Below are positions 54,998 through 63,979 of a DNA stretch of 64,000 nt, piece by piece. Under the pieces are notes generated by a model. The model was not told the origin of the DNA, searched no databases, and saw only the letters and a list, made by a program, of their open reading frames with translations. The first letter of the stretch is position 1, and each line of letters opens with the position of its first letter. The stretch covers positions 164,167 through 228,166 of the forward strand of contig CAZKFM010000005.1 of the NCBI GenBank assembly GCA_964552195.1, given 5' to 3'. This stretch comes from CAZKAP01 sp964552195 (GTDB lineage: Bacteria > Bacteroidota > Bacteroidia > Flavobacteriales > Flavobacteriaceae). Made by a program: the position numbers and the translations under genes.

Positions 54998-56410
54998 ATG
55001 GCGAGACGAAAGGAACCGGTCTACCTCAGAAAGCTCGAGATCATCGATGCGGGGGCAAAGGGCGTTGGTATAGGCCGAACGGAAGAGGGCCAGGTGGTAA
55101 TGGTACGTGGCGGAGTCCCAGGAGATGTGGTCGATGCCGTGCAGACCCGTAAAAAACGAAAATTTCTGGAAGCCCGCGTCACGGAAATCCTTGCTCCTTC
55201 GCCGCATCGAAAGGAACCCGTATGTGTGCATTTTGGGCTTTGCGGGGGCTGCAAATGGCAAAACATGGACTACCTCACCCAACTGCGCTATAAACAGCAG
55301 GAGGTGGAAAACAACCTAATCAGGATAGGTGGGATTGAACCCCGGGAGATTTGCCCTATACTTCCATCCGAGAAGGAATACCATTACCGCAATAAAATGG
55401 AATATTCCTTTTCCAGCCAGCGCTGGCTGTACGCAGACGAATTGGAAGACGATAACCCCATAGAAAATCGCAATGCTCTGGGCTTTCACGTACCCGGTAA
55501 GTGGGATAAGATCATTGATCTGAAGGAATGTTATCTGGCAGAGGAGCCTACTGAGCAAGTCCGTCGCTTTGTTAAGGAATTCGCCGACGCTTCGGGGATC
55601 TCCTTCTTTCATCCCAGAGAGCATAAGGGTGTCCTGCGAACCCTGATGATACGAACATCCTCCGAAGGGGAAATCATGGTTCTCCTGCAGACCTATGATC
55701 CGGCCCCGGACTTTGTTCGTGAATTGGCGAGGGAGGCCGTTCAGCGCTTTCCTGCGATCAAGTCGTTCCTACATACCCGAAACACCAAGGCCAATGATAC
55801 CCTATACGATCAAAAGATTGAATGTTTGGAAGGCAGGGAGTATATACTGCATAGCATGGAGAATCTGCGGTTTAAACTCAGGGCCAAATCCTTTTATCAG
55901 ACCAATACCCGACAGGCGTTTCGACTGTACGAGCAGGTGCGGGAACTGGCGGGCCTGACCGGAAATGAAATCGTGTACGACCTGTATACGGGTACGGGGA
56001 CCATCGCCCTGTTTCTTGCCGCCCGTGCACGCCAGGTCGTGGGCATAGAATCCGTGCCTGATGCCATACGCGATGCCCGTGAAAATGCAACGGAAAACGG
56101 AATTACCAACGCTGTATTCGAAGTCGGGGACATGAAGGAGGTGTTTACCGGGGATTTTATAGACAAGTACGGAGAACCGGACCTGGTCATCACGGACCCT
56201 CCCCGGGATGGCATGCACCTCAAGGTAGTGGCCCAGCTTCTGCAGATGGCACCACGGCGCATCGTCTACGTGAGCTGTAATTCGGCTACTCAGGCCCGTG
56301 ACCTCCAATTACTCAAGGAAAAGTACCGCTGTGAAGTTGTACAGCCGGTGGACATGTTTCCCCAGACCCATCACGTTGAAAATATTGTACTTTTACAGCG
56401 GTATGCTTAA
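54998..56410 (+). CDS. rlmD: 23S rRNA (uracil-C5)-methyltransferase RlmD
   Basis: RlmD (RumA) methylates U1939 of 23S rRNA. The 470-residue protein has the N-terminal TRAM domain, an iron-sulfur motif CVHFGLCGGC (C-x5-C-x2-C) near residues 75-84 with a fourth Cys in LKECYLAEE, the SAM motif VYDLYTGTGTIALFLA near 325-340, DPPRDGMHLK, and the catalytic Cys in VYVSCNSATQARDL. ATG at 54998 is chosen; a TTG at 54989 lies within the promoter box. Confidence 0.93.
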   Translation: MARRKEPVYLRKLEIIDAGAKGVGIGRTEEGQVVMVRGGVPGDVVDAVQTRKKRKFLEARVTEILAPSPHRKEPVCVHFGLCGGCKWQNMDYLTQLRYKQQEVENNLIRIGGIEPREICPILPSEKEYHYRNKMEYSFSSQRWLYADELEDDNPIENRNALGFHVPGKWDKIIDLKECYLAEEPTEQVRRFVKEFADASGISFFHPREHKGVLRTLMIRTSSEGEIMVLLQTYDPAPDFVRELAREAVQRFPAIKSFLHTRNTKANDTLYDQKIECLEGREYILHSMENLRFKLRAKSFYQTNTRQAFRLYEQVRELAGLTGNEIVYDLYTGTGTIALFLAARARQVVGIESVPDAIRDARENATENGITNAVFEVGDMKEVFTGDFIDKYGEPDLVITDPPRDGMHLKVVAQLLQMAPRRIVYVSCNSATQARDLQLLKEKYRCEVVQPVDMFPQTHHVENIVLLQRYA

Positions 56411-56939
56411 AGAACGTATCGATCGCCTGCCGGTTGAAATCCGGCTGATTCCCTTGGTTTTCCTGCTCATTATCCTGGTGGCTTCCTCCTGTGAAAAGGA
56501 CGATATCTGTGTAGAGGGAGAGACTCCTTTGCTGGGAATAGCATTCTTCAATAATGTCGATAGCATCACGGAAAAAAGCGTCAATAGCTTGAGAATAGTC
56601 GCAATCGGCCAGTCAGAACCACCCGATACATTCACAGACCGCGGATCGCTCAGCGAGGCGAGCATACCTCTGAACGTAGTGCGCGATACTACGGAATTCC
56701 TCTTTATTCAGAATTCTTCGGGATCTATCGGAGAAGAAACGGGGAATATCGACACCGTACAGATTATCTATTTCGTCGATCCGACCTATGTGTCGCGGGC
56801 CTGCGGATTTATCGCGGAGTTCGATAGCCTCCGTATTGTGGTTAAACCCGACGCATCCCCATGGATACTAGGAGCAGAATTTACAGCTAACCGACTATCC
56901 AACAATCAGACAGACCCCTTACTGCATGTATATTTCTAG
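56403..56939 (+). CDS. DUF6452 family lipoprotein
   Basis: A 178-residue lipoprotein: hydrophobic segment LIPLVFLLIILVASSC with the lipidation Cys near residue 28. The rest is a beta-rich domain (ESLRIVVKPDASPW-like end). It overlaps the rlmD stop by 8 bp and the next gene by 14 bp; the rlmD-DUF6452-DUF6048 order recurs in Flavobacteriia as far as I recall. No function known. Confidence 0.75.
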   Translation: MLKERIDRLPVEIRLIPLVFLLIILVASSCEKDDICVEGETPLLGIAFFNNVDSITEKSVNSLRIVAIGQSEPPDTFTDRGSLSEASIPLNVVRDTTEFLFIQNSSGSIGEETGNIDTVQIIYFVDPTYVSRACGFIAEFDSLRIVVKPDASPWILGAEFTANRLSNNQTDPLLHVYF

Positions 56940-57750
56940 GCAAATTATTACTGTATGCATATGGTGTATGACCGGTGGGCTCATCGCCCAACTTACGCCA
57001 GTGGGGGAAACGGGTACATCCGAGGTTAGCAACCGGCCGCAGAAGAAATCCGACACCACCTATTACAACCGCTATGGCCTGAGAATCGGTATAGACATTA
57101 GTAAACCCATTTCCCAGCTTTACCGTGACGGTTACAGGGGGTTGGAAATTGCAGGCGACTACAGGCTTCGGGACAAACTCTACCTCGCAGCGGAGATCGG
57201 TAACGAACGCCTGCAGGATACTGAAGAACTCACCGATTTCGATCTGTACCAGTACACAGTGACCGGAAGCTACATCAAGCTGGGTGTGGACACCAACACC
57301 TATGTGAATTGGTATGGTGAACAAAATATCATTTCCATTGGTGGTCGATACGCTTTCAGCACCTTCCGGAATACCCTCAATGGATTTCGCATATTCGACA
57401 ATAACCGCTATTTCTTCCCCGACGGATTTGCACTGTTTTCGGAGCAGGATCAGGAATTTCAGAATCTTACCGCCTCCTGGCTGGAAGTCGTTGCGGGTTT
57501 CAAAGCGGAAGTCCTGCCCAATATCTATATGGGGTTTACGGCCCGCCTGGGCTTTCTGGTAAGCAACTCCTCTCCGGATAATTTTTCAAATCTTTGGATT
57601 CCCGGTTTCCAGAAGGTAACTGACGGAAGTAAATTCGGGGTAGGATACAACTATACCATCTCGTATTTCATACCCATCTACAAGAAGCAAAAAGGCGCTG
57701 CCGAAGAAGTCGAAACGGAGCCCAAGTCCCTTGAGGGTCCCCGGCAATAG
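56926..57750 (+). CDS. DUF6048 family outer-membrane protein
   Basis: A 274-residue protein with an N-terminal signal sequence (ICMTGGLIAQ-like) and a series of alternating beta strands (RYGLRIGIDISKPISQLYRDG, VTGSYIKLGVDTNTYVNW, GRYAFSTFRNT), consistent with an outer-membrane beta barrel. It ends with an acidic Lys/Glu tail. Its gene overlaps the DUF6452 gene by 14 bp, so the pair is co-expressed. Confidence 0.75.
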   Translation: MYISRQIITVCIWCMTGGLIAQLTPVGETGTSEVSNRPQKKSDTTYYNRYGLRIGIDISKPISQLYRDGYRGLEIAGDYRLRDKLYLAAEIGNERLQDTEELTDFDLYQYTVTGSYIKLGVDTNTYVNWYGEQNIISIGGRYAFSTFRNTLNGFRIFDNNRYFFPDGFALFSEQDQEFQNLTASWLEVVAGFKAEVLPNIYMGFTARLGFLVSNSSPDNFSNLWIPGFQKVTDGSKFGVGYNYTISYFIPIYKKQKGAAEEVETEPKSLEGPRQ

Positions 57751-57816
57751 GTATTATCGCAAAACTGGCACCCTATTTGAGCTGCCAACTCAGTAAACGC
57801 TCAAAATTCCAAAAGC

Positions 57817-58143
57817 ATGAAACACCCGGCCTTCCCTTTTGCCCTATCCTGTGTATTCCTCATTCTGTTGTTTACCGGATGTAACGACCCGCTTCGGGAA
57901 GCCGCGGACCGCTACCGGGAAAAACAGGATTCCCAAAGTCTGAATGAGTTTCTCTCCCTACTTCCAGAAGATATAGATACCACTCTGGTTCGCAAATACC
58001 TGGGAGAACCTATCGACATGGGTTTTGACTACAGATACCTTACTGGAGAAACAGGCCCCGATGGTTGTGTGATGGGAGCTGTATTCCATATAGACGAAGA
58101 CGGCAGCATTGATGATTATTGGTACGGACAAATCTGCGAATGA
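57817..58143 (+). CDS. Small lipoprotein
   Basis: A 108-residue lipoprotein: signal MKHPAFPFALSCVFLILLFTGC with the lipidation Cys at residue 22. The mature part is short and acidic (EDIDTTLVRKYLGEPIDMG). It ends 1 bp before the DUF1287 gene and is likely transcribed with it. I do not recognise a family. Confidence 0.6.
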   Translation: MKHPAFPFALSCVFLILLFTGCNDPLREAADRYREKQDSQSLNEFLSLLPEDIDTTLVRKYLGEPIDMGFDYRYLTGETGPDGCVMGAVFHIDEDGSIDDYWYGQICE

Positions 58144-58144
58144 T

Positions 58145-58753
58145 ATGAAGACACTGCTTGCACTGATATCCGCAGTTCTCCTTTGGACCGGCGGTACGGA
58201 AAAACTTTATACGCAACAGATTCTGAACGGCCAGACTCTGGCCCTCGCGGCTGAGTCCCTGACCCGACAGGATGTTCGCTATGATCCTTCCTATTACTCC
58301 ATTCCATATCCTGGTGGTGACGTTCCTTCTCATATCGGGGTCTGTACCGATGTAGTCATACGAGCCTACAGGGCCTTTGGGGTAGACTTACAGAAAAGGG
58401 TACATGAGGATATGTCTGCACACTTCAGTTTATATCCCTCCCGGCGCATCTGGGGACTCAGGGGTACCGATACCAATATCGATCATCGACGTGTTCCCAA
58501 TCTGCAAACCTTTTTCAAACGCAAGGGGCGCTCTGTGGCGGTAACTTCCAATGCCGCTGATTACCTGCCCGGAGATGTGGTCAGCTGGGACCTTGGAGGA
58601 GGAATCACCCATATAGGAATCGTATCGTCGCGAAAATCCAGTCGAACGGGTAACCCCCTAATCGTGCATAATATCGGAGCGGGACAGGTGCTGGAAGACT
58701 GCCTGTTCAATTTTCAGATAACGGGACACTTTCGCTATTTTCCAGCGGATTGA
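58145..58753 (+). CDS. DUF1287 (NlpC/P60-like) secreted protein
   Basis: A 202-residue protein with a signal peptide (MKTLLALISAVLLWTGG). The DUF1287 domain is clear: GVCTDVVIRAYRAFGVDLQ near the catalytic Cys, then DYLPGDVVSWDLGGGITHIGIV with the catalytic His. These are predicted cell-wall cysteine peptidases or amidases. It overlaps the convergent gene at 58707 by 47 bp. Confidence 0.85.
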   Translation: MKTLLALISAVLLWTGGTEKLYTQQILNGQTLALAAESLTRQDVRYDPSYYSIPYPGGDVPSHIGVCTDVVIRAYRAFGVDLQKRVHEDMSAHFSLYPSRRIWGLRGTDTNIDHRRVPNLQTFFKRKGRSVAVTSNAADYLPGDVVSWDLGGGITHIGIVSSRKSSRTGNPLIVHNIGAGQVLEDCLFNFQITGHFRYFPAD

Positions 58754-59042
58754 CTTCTTCCACTTCCGGTATTTCGTCCTGCTTCTTCTTTTTCTTCGGG
58801 AAGGAAAACAACTTATGATAGGACCGGATCAGAAACCATCTGGCTTCGATCGCGTCCTGTCCCTTATCGTTGTTGTAGCGGAATCTCGGACTCAGCAATA
58901 GGGTGGCAAAGGCAGTGGCAACCCTTTTGTATCCGGCATCGGAGTCCTTACCGAAGACCCGATCTGCTACGTACCGGAATAGCCTGTACAGGACTACATA
59001 GCTCAGCAGGGTCATCAATATGGAAACTATCTTTCGATTCAC
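58707..59042 (-). CDS. Small helical membrane protein downstream of THUMP methyltransferase
   Basis: A 111-residue protein: one N-terminal membrane helix (SILMTLLSYVVLYRLFRYV), then a soluble part with KKKKKQDE and an acidic Glu-rich tail. It overlaps the methyltransferase start region by ATGA and shares 47 bp with the convergent DUF1287 gene. Similar proteins follow this methyltransferase in flavobacteria. Function unknown. Confidence 0.65.
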   Translation of the reverse strand: MNRKIVSILMTLLSYVVLYRLFRYVADRVFGKDSDAGYKRVATAFATLLLSPRFRYNNDKGQDAIEARWFLIRSYHKLFSFPKKKKKQDEIPEVEEVNPLENSESVPLSEN

Positions 59043-60196
59043 TCCGGTTCTTCTTGCTGAAAGCGCGCCTTTTTACTTCCCGCATACATCGGGTAATAAA
59101 GCAGCCTCGATTCCAATTTACCATTGAATACCTTGATCTTACGGGAAGGCCGAAGTCCCATGTACTTTATTGCATCCAGATAGGCCGTTATCAGCCAGGC
59201 GTCGGTGTCCGGGTAACCCTGCTTCAAGGTGTCTCCTAATTTAGTATAAAATTGCTTGGGATCAATGCTAATTCGCTCACCATAAGGCGGATTAGTCAGA
59301 AGAAGCAGGTGTCGTTCCGTAGGTTTGGAACTGCCGAAGAAATCCTGGCGCTCGACCTTGATAAATTCCTCGAGTCCGGCGTTCTTTATGTTCTCCATAC
59401 TCTTTCTTACGGCCGAAGGCGCCTTGTCCATTCCCATAATGCGAAAATGGGTGTCCCGGATTCTGGAGGTAGCGCCTTCATAAATGCGGCGGTAAAGCTC
59501 AGGATCGAAATCCTTCCAGTTCATAAAGGCAAATTCGTTCCGGTGAATGGAGGCCGGTATCCTGCAGGCAATATGGGCCGCTTCTATGAGTATGGTTCCG
59601 CTGCCGCACATGGGGTCCAGGAAATCGGAACCCCCTTCCCATCCACTCAGCATAATCAGACCCGCGGCCAGTACTTCATTTATGGGTGCAATGTTGGTCA
59701 GTGTCCTGTACCCTCTTTGGTGCAAAGAATCACCGGAGGCATCCAGGGAAACCGAAAGTCGGTTTTCATTCAGGTGAACATGGATGCGTATATCGGGACG
59801 ATCGGTATTTACATCTGGCCTGCTACCAAGATCTTTGCGGTATCGATCTACTATGGCGTCCTTGGCACGCTGTGCAACGTAAAGGGAATTTTCGAAGAGA
59901 TCTGAGAACACGGTGGCATCTACCCGAAACGTCTTCTCCCTCTCGAATAGACCAGGCCAGTCGATATCGTGTATAAGCGCATACAGATCTCTCGCATGGC
60001 GCAGTCGAGACTGGTGTACCGGACGTAAAATACGCAGGGCTGTTCGCAGCTGTAAATTGCATTTGTATATGAAACCCAGGTCGCCTTCGAAGAATACGAT
60101 TCTCGGACCGGTTCGAATATTCCTCGCCCCCAGCTTGCGCAATTCGACGGAAAGAATTTCCTCAAATCCCTGAAACGTTTTGGCGCTTAAGGACAT
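59039..60196 (-). CDS. THUMP domain class I RNA methyltransferase (RlmL-like)
   Basis: A 385-residue methyltransferase with an N-terminal THUMP part and a UPF0020 catalytic part: FLDPMCGSGTILIEAA near residues 193-208 (SAM motif) and LLTNPPYGER near 286-295. It matches the N-terminal half of E. coli RlmL, which methylates G2445 of 23S rRNA. I start it at ATG 60196 (MSLSAKTFQGFEE); a TTG at 60259 would add 21 residues. Confidence 0.88.
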   Translation of the reverse strand: MSLSAKTFQGFEEILSVELRKLGARNIRTGPRIVFFEGDLGFIYKCNLQLRTALRILRPVHQSRLRHARDLYALIHDIDWPGLFEREKTFRVDATVFSDLFENSLYVAQRAKDAIVDRYRKDLGSRPDVNTDRPDIRIHVHLNENRLSVSLDASGDSLHQRGYRTLTNIAPINEVLAAGLIMLSGWEGGSDFLDPMCGSGTILIEAAHIACRIPASIHRNEFAFMNWKDFDPELYRRIYEGATSRIRDTHFRIMGMDKAPSAVRKSMENIKNAGLEEFIKVERQDFFGSSKPTERHLLLLTNPPYGERISIDPKQFYTKLGDTLKQGYPDTDAWLITAYLDAIKYMGLRPSRKIKVFNGKLESRLLYYPMYAGSKKARFQQEEPE

Positions 60197-60264
60197 TAGA
60201 CTCTCCTCCGTGGGCGGTTCCCTTCTTTTGTTTGTATGCTCGTTCGGGGGTTGATGCAAAGCGG

Positions 60265-60297
60265 TTGTTTAAAGTTGTTAAAATTAGGCTATTTTTG
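60265..60297 (+). promoter_or_regulatory. Promoter of the ZIP transporter gene
   Basis: TTG at 60265-60267, 22 nt, then TATTTTTG, a perfect -7 box at 60290-60297. The GTG start at 60320 follows 22 nt later. Confidence 0.7.
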
Positions 60298-60319
60298 CCC
60301 ACCCATAAATGAAGGGCCT

Positions 60320-60991
60320 GTGATCTATATCGTTCCCTTACTGGCAGTATTTACAGGCATCGGACTGGGTTATGGGCTTCCCCACATAAAAGGCCAGTTT
60401 ATCGGCCTATTCCTTTCATTCAGCGGAGCCTTTCTCCTGGCTTTAACCTTCTTTGAACTGCTTCCTGAGGTCTATGAACACCTCCCCGCCAGAACGGGTT
60501 CGCTTTGGATTCTTTGCGGGCTGCTTCTCCAAATTCTCCTCGAGTTCTTTTCTAAAGGCATAGAACACGGGCACCGTATCCCCACTGCAGCCAGCCCCAA
60601 TCTCTTAATCTCTCTGGGTTGGAGCCTTTGCCTGCATTCGTTACTGGAAGGGTTCCCACTGGTCGCCGGGGAACACATACTGTGGGGAGTCGCCATTCAC
60701 AAAGTCCCGGTCGCACTAATCCTCTCGTACACCCTGCTGAAGAGTGAACTCTCCTCTGTGTGGAGGTATGGTCTGCTCCTTCTTTTTACCATTTCTACTC
60801 CCCTGGGAACCTATCTCGCTCAATCCCAGGAATGGTTTCAGCGGTTTCAATGGGAACTCATCGGAGTTTCTTCCGGGATCTTCCTGCATGTTTCGACGGT
60901 AATCCTTTTCGAGTCTTCCAAAGGTCACCAGTTTAACCTTAAAAAAATTGCAACCATAGCCATAGGCATTGCCATTGCATATTTCCTCTGA
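60320..60991 (+). CDS. ZIP family metal transporter
   Basis: A 223-residue membrane protein with about seven or eight helices. ZIP signatures: SLCLHSLLEGFPLV in helix 4 and GVAIHKVPVALIL in helix 5, with the His residues that bind zinc or iron. It imports divalent metal ions into the cytoplasm. The start is GTG at 60320 (VIYIVPLLAV), the first codon after the promoter. Confidence 0.85.
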   Translation: MIYIVPLLAVFTGIGLGYGLPHIKGQFIGLFLSFSGAFLLALTFFELLPEVYEHLPARTGSLWILCGLLLQILLEFFSKGIEHGHRIPTAASPNLLISLGWSLCLHSLLEGFPLVAGEHILWGVAIHKVPVALILSYTLLKSELSSVWRYGLLLLFTISTPLGTYLAQSQEWFQRFQWELIGVSSGIFLHVSTVILFESSKGHQFNLKKIATIAIGIAIAYFL

Positions 60992-61012
60992 GGCTTCAGG
61001 ATAAACCTGGTA

Positions 61013-61522
61013 TCAGGGGGAAGGTGTGGTTCGGTCGTAGCTAAAGCTTCCTCCGCCTCCCTCTCCCCTGCCCCAGCTCAGAAAGGTCAGCTCCAAATAA
61101 ATATCATCGGAAATCAAATGGACCACAAACGTCTTGCCAGCGATGTTGCGCACTTGATTCTGTCCTCCAGCCGCGCCTTCCCAGCTAATAAAAGTAAGAC
61201 TCTCCAGTTGATCCAAGGTGCCCTGCGCCCACTCGGTATCCGCCGGAGAACCATTGGTATTGTATCCATTCTCGACCCGGATATTGTAGATCCCCTGGCT
61301 GGACGCCCGGGTTATCCAGACATTATCCGTTATCCGATCCTGGTTTTCCGCCAGATTAAAATCAGCGTCAGCCGCCTTGGTAAAGGTGAGCAGGGGGCCA
61401 TTGTAGATCGTAGCTCCGGGGTTAATTCCGTTGCCTCCGGTATTTGCTCCGGAGTCGTCAGAACACGAGAGGAAAGTAATGGCGATTATGCCTAGCACAA
61501 GTATGTTATGGAATGATTTCAT
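61013..61522 (-). CDS. Flavobacterial lipoprotein of unknown function
   Basis: A 169-residue lipoprotein: signal MKSFHNILVLGIIAITFLSC, Cys at residue 20. The mature part has repeated glycine-rich ends (RGEGGGGSFSYDRTTPSP) and the segment NLAENQDRITDNVWITRASSQ, which resembles a common flavobacterial lipoprotein family. No enzyme motif is visible. Confidence 0.75.
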   Translation of the reverse strand: MKSFHNILVLGIIAITFLSCSDDSGANTGGNGINPGATIYNGPLLTFTKAADADFNLAENQDRITDNVWITRASSQGIYNIRVENGYNTNGSPADTEWAQGTLDQLESLTFISWEGAAGGQNQVRNIAGKTFVVHLISDDIYLELTFLSWGRGEGGGGSFSYDRTTPSP

Positions 61523-61536
61523 CGGACAATTTTGTT

Positions 61537-61544
61537 CGAAAATA
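61537..61544 (-). promoter_or_regulatory. -7 promoter element of the lipoprotein gene
   Basis: The minus strand reads TTG, 20 nt, TATTTTCG: a 7-of-8 match to TAnnTTTG, 14 nt before the ATG at 61522. Confidence 0.5.
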
Positions 61545-61583
61545 AAAATTCATCATTCCTTTGTCAAAAACTTTGGGGAACAT

Positions 61584-63224
61584 TTAATAGCCAATGGAAT
61601 CGGCTACTATGGTTTCGTCGGCGAAAATTCGACGGGACTCCAGTGCAGGGTCCACGACCCGGTAGACTCGGGTATAATGGCTTTCGAAGAGGGCCTTCTT
61701 ATCCATCAACAATTCGAGTCCGTCTATACTATCGAGCATCTTACGGCTTCCGGAACTGGAAATTACCAGGGTCGATGGCTCCCGCCTCAAATGACTGACC
61801 AACATAGGAATAGAATCATACGTGAAGATGGTGCGTTCATAGTTTATGGGAAAGGCGCTGTTGAAGTATCGGAAGGCCACCAGGTTTGCATTTCGGTGTA
61901 TAAAGACCTCCGATGATTTAACCGGATTGCTTGCTGTCAATATGGGGTAAGCTACTCCATGCAGAAGGAAACCCATTCCAATCCAGGATACGGCAAGGGA
62001 GAGTATCATTCGATAGATGCGCTTTTTTTTGTGTTCGTATAACGCCCAAAGGGCTCCGGGAAGCAGTATCATTATTATCCAGGCTACCCATTCGTCCCCG
62101 GGCCTGATATCCTCCTGAAGCAAAGCAAAATACCCTACTATGGGTAAGGCGGCAGATATGACGATCAGTACCCAAATGGAAGCCCTGAAGTAATCGGATT
62201 TACCGGACTTCAAAACCTGGCTCAGATACCCCCCCAGCATTATTCCGATAAAGGGGTAAGCGGGCATGGTATAGTTTGGAAGCTTGGTACTGGATACGCT
62301 AAAGAAGACAATGGTAACTGCAGCCATGAGAAAAGATAGCCACAATAGTTTCTGTTTCTTTCGGTTTCGAAAGGTCCAGCGAAAGGCCTGGATGGCAAAT
62401 ACCGAAAAAGGCAACAAACCCAGGAAGACGAATAAGGGAGTGATGAGGAATATGCCTCCGTGTCCCTCCATTTCCGAACTGAAGCGCGACAGGTTGTGAT
62501 CCAGAAAGAACATCCGGGTCCATTCCCCCTGTGTTGCCTGGTGTACGGACAGGTACCAGGGCAATGCTATGCCTGCTATGATCAGTACGCCCAGAAGTGG
62601 TCTCATACCAAGTACGTAACGGAATCGAAGCTGGGAAGTGGACCAGAGATACATCAATCCCACGAGCCCGGGTATACCCAAAGCTACAGGCCCCTTGGTG
62701 AGAACGCCCAGTGCGAACGAGGCATACATCGCTATCAGCCAGGGCCAGCGTCTGGACTGATCGAATTCGTGAAAGGCGAAAAGTCCCGCAGAAATAAAGA
62801 AAATCAGATAGGGGTCCGGTACGGCAAGATGAAACTCCTGAGTAAAAAAGAGGGCGCTGATCAGTACGATCAGGGTGAGTCGCGCCTCGCGTATGCCGAG
62901 GTATTTACGGGAAACCAAATACGTTAGGAGTATGGTAAACGCTCCGAACACGCCAGAAAAGAAACGAGCCCCCAAGGGATTGACACTAAAAATGGAGTAG
63001 CCCAGAGCCATCATGAAATAGTGAAACGGAGGTTTGTCGCCTCGAAGCTCTCCATTGAAAAAGGGTACGACATAGTTTCCCGTACTCCACATTTCACGAG
63101 CGGCTTCTGAGTTTTTCGCCTCGTCCAAGATGTAAATAGGGTAACTCCAGTTGAATGCCAAACAAATTACCAGGACACCGAGAAATACCCAATAGGGTTC
63201 GTTATGATAGCGGTTTCTATTCAT
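61584..63224 (-). CDS. Glycosyltransferase family 39 / ArnT-type membrane protein
   Basis: A 546-residue polytopic protein with about 11 hydrophobic helices. It starts NRNRYHNEPYWVFLGVLV and has YPIYILDEAKNSEAAREM, the DE motif near the first periplasmic loop, then GDKPPFHYFMMALGY, typical of ArnT/PMT (GT39/GT83) enzymes that transfer sugars from a polyprenyl phosphate donor. ATG at 63224 is chosen; it overlaps the PAP2 stop (ATGA). The acceptor is unknown. Confidence 0.83.
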   Translation of the reverse strand: MNRNRYHNEPYWVFLGVLVICLAFNWSYPIYILDEAKNSEAAREMWSTGNYVVPFFNGELRGDKPPFHYFMMALGYSIFSVNPLGARFFSGVFGAFTILLTYLVSRKYLGIREARLTLIVLISALFFTQEFHLAVPDPYLIFFISAGLFAFHEFDQSRRWPWLIAMYASFALGVLTKGPVALGIPGLVGLMYLWSTSQLRFRYVLGMRPLLGVLIIAGIALPWYLSVHQATQGEWTRMFFLDHNLSRFSSEMEGHGGIFLITPLFVFLGLLPFSVFAIQAFRWTFRNRKKQKLLWLSFLMAAVTIVFFSVSSTKLPNYTMPAYPFIGIMLGGYLSQVLKSGKSDYFRASIWVLIVISAALPIVGYFALLQEDIRPGDEWVAWIIMILLPGALWALYEHKKKRIYRMILSLAVSWIGMGFLLHGVAYPILTASNPVKSSEVFIHRNANLVAFRYFNSAFPINYERTIFTYDSIPMLVSHLRREPSTLVISSSGSRKMLDSIDGLELLMDKKALFESHYTRVYRVVDPALESRRIFADETIVADSIGY

Positions 63225-63895
63225 GCCTGCTTTCGGGGATTCGCAATTCGGGCCCAGTCTATGCTTCTCTGATGCCAATTCCTGGGACTGCGTTCGACAA
63301 GTACCCATGCAAGAACCGTTGAAAGTATGCCGAACACCACCCCAAAATATACGTCCACAAACCAGTGTTGAACCAGATATATGCGGGAGAGGCCCACTGC
63401 CAGTCCGCCGGAAATCAATAACCAACGTATCCAGCCGCGGTCCAGCAGGACTGCAAAATAGCTGGCCAGAAAGAGTGCCGTGGTGGTATGTCCTGATGGG
63501 AACGAATTCAGGTTCCTGATTTTAACCCCTTCCACCAGGTGTATAAGATCGGCCTCACCGGAACGGTAGAAGAATGCATAGGGCCTGAGCACGCCATCAG
63601 CCAGCCATTGTTTAAATATATGTACGAAGAATACATGAATCAGAAAGGCCAGCAAATACATCAACAGGTACTTGTACGGATACCGAAGCACTACCAGAAG
63701 TAAAACAAGAGCGGTATAAGCGTCTCCCAGGTTGGTGAGAGCGGAAAATAATACATTACCGATTTCGCTGTGCCATCCGTTTACTGCTAACAATACAGTA
63801 CCCTTGGGAAAAGCCAGCAATGCCGTAAGAAGTACCCAAACCAGTAAGAACGGGGTGAGGTTCCTTTGCAAACGGTTCCACTCTTCAGTACTCAT
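63221..63895 (-). CDS. PAP2 family phosphatase
   Basis: A 224-residue membrane protein with five or six helices and the PAP2 catalytic triad: KQWLADGVLRPY (K-x-RP motif) near residues 92-103, PSGHTT near 132-137, and SRIYLVQHWFVD (R-x-H motif) near 168-180. It would remove phosphate from a lipid, perhaps the polyprenyl diphosphate or lipid A, and overlaps the next gene by 4 bp. Confidence 0.87.
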   Translation of the reverse strand: MSTEEWNRLQRNLTPFLLVWVLLTALLAFPKGTVLLAVNGWHSEIGNVLFSALTNLGDAYTALVLLLVVLRYPYKYLLMYLLAFLIHVFFVHIFKQWLADGVLRPYAFFYRSGEADLIHLVEGVKIRNLNSFPSGHTTTALFLASYFAVLLDRGWIRWLLISGGLAVGLSRIYLVQHWFVDVYFGVVFGILSTVLAWVLVERSPRNWHQRSIDWARIANPRKQA

Positions 63896-63944
63896 GTGCG
63901 TAAAAATAGGAAGATGTAAGGTGGTTGCACAGAATGCACCCTAT

Positions 63945-63975
63945 AAAAAAAGCCCCTCGCGTAAAGCGAGGGGCT
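63945..63975 (-). terminator. Terminator of the rRNA operon
   Basis: On the minus strand AGCCCCTCGC-TTTAC-GCGAGGGGCT (63951-63975) forms a perfect 10-bp stem followed by T7. It lies right after the 5S rRNA 3' end. Confidence 0.92.
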
Positions 63976-63979
63976 CAAA

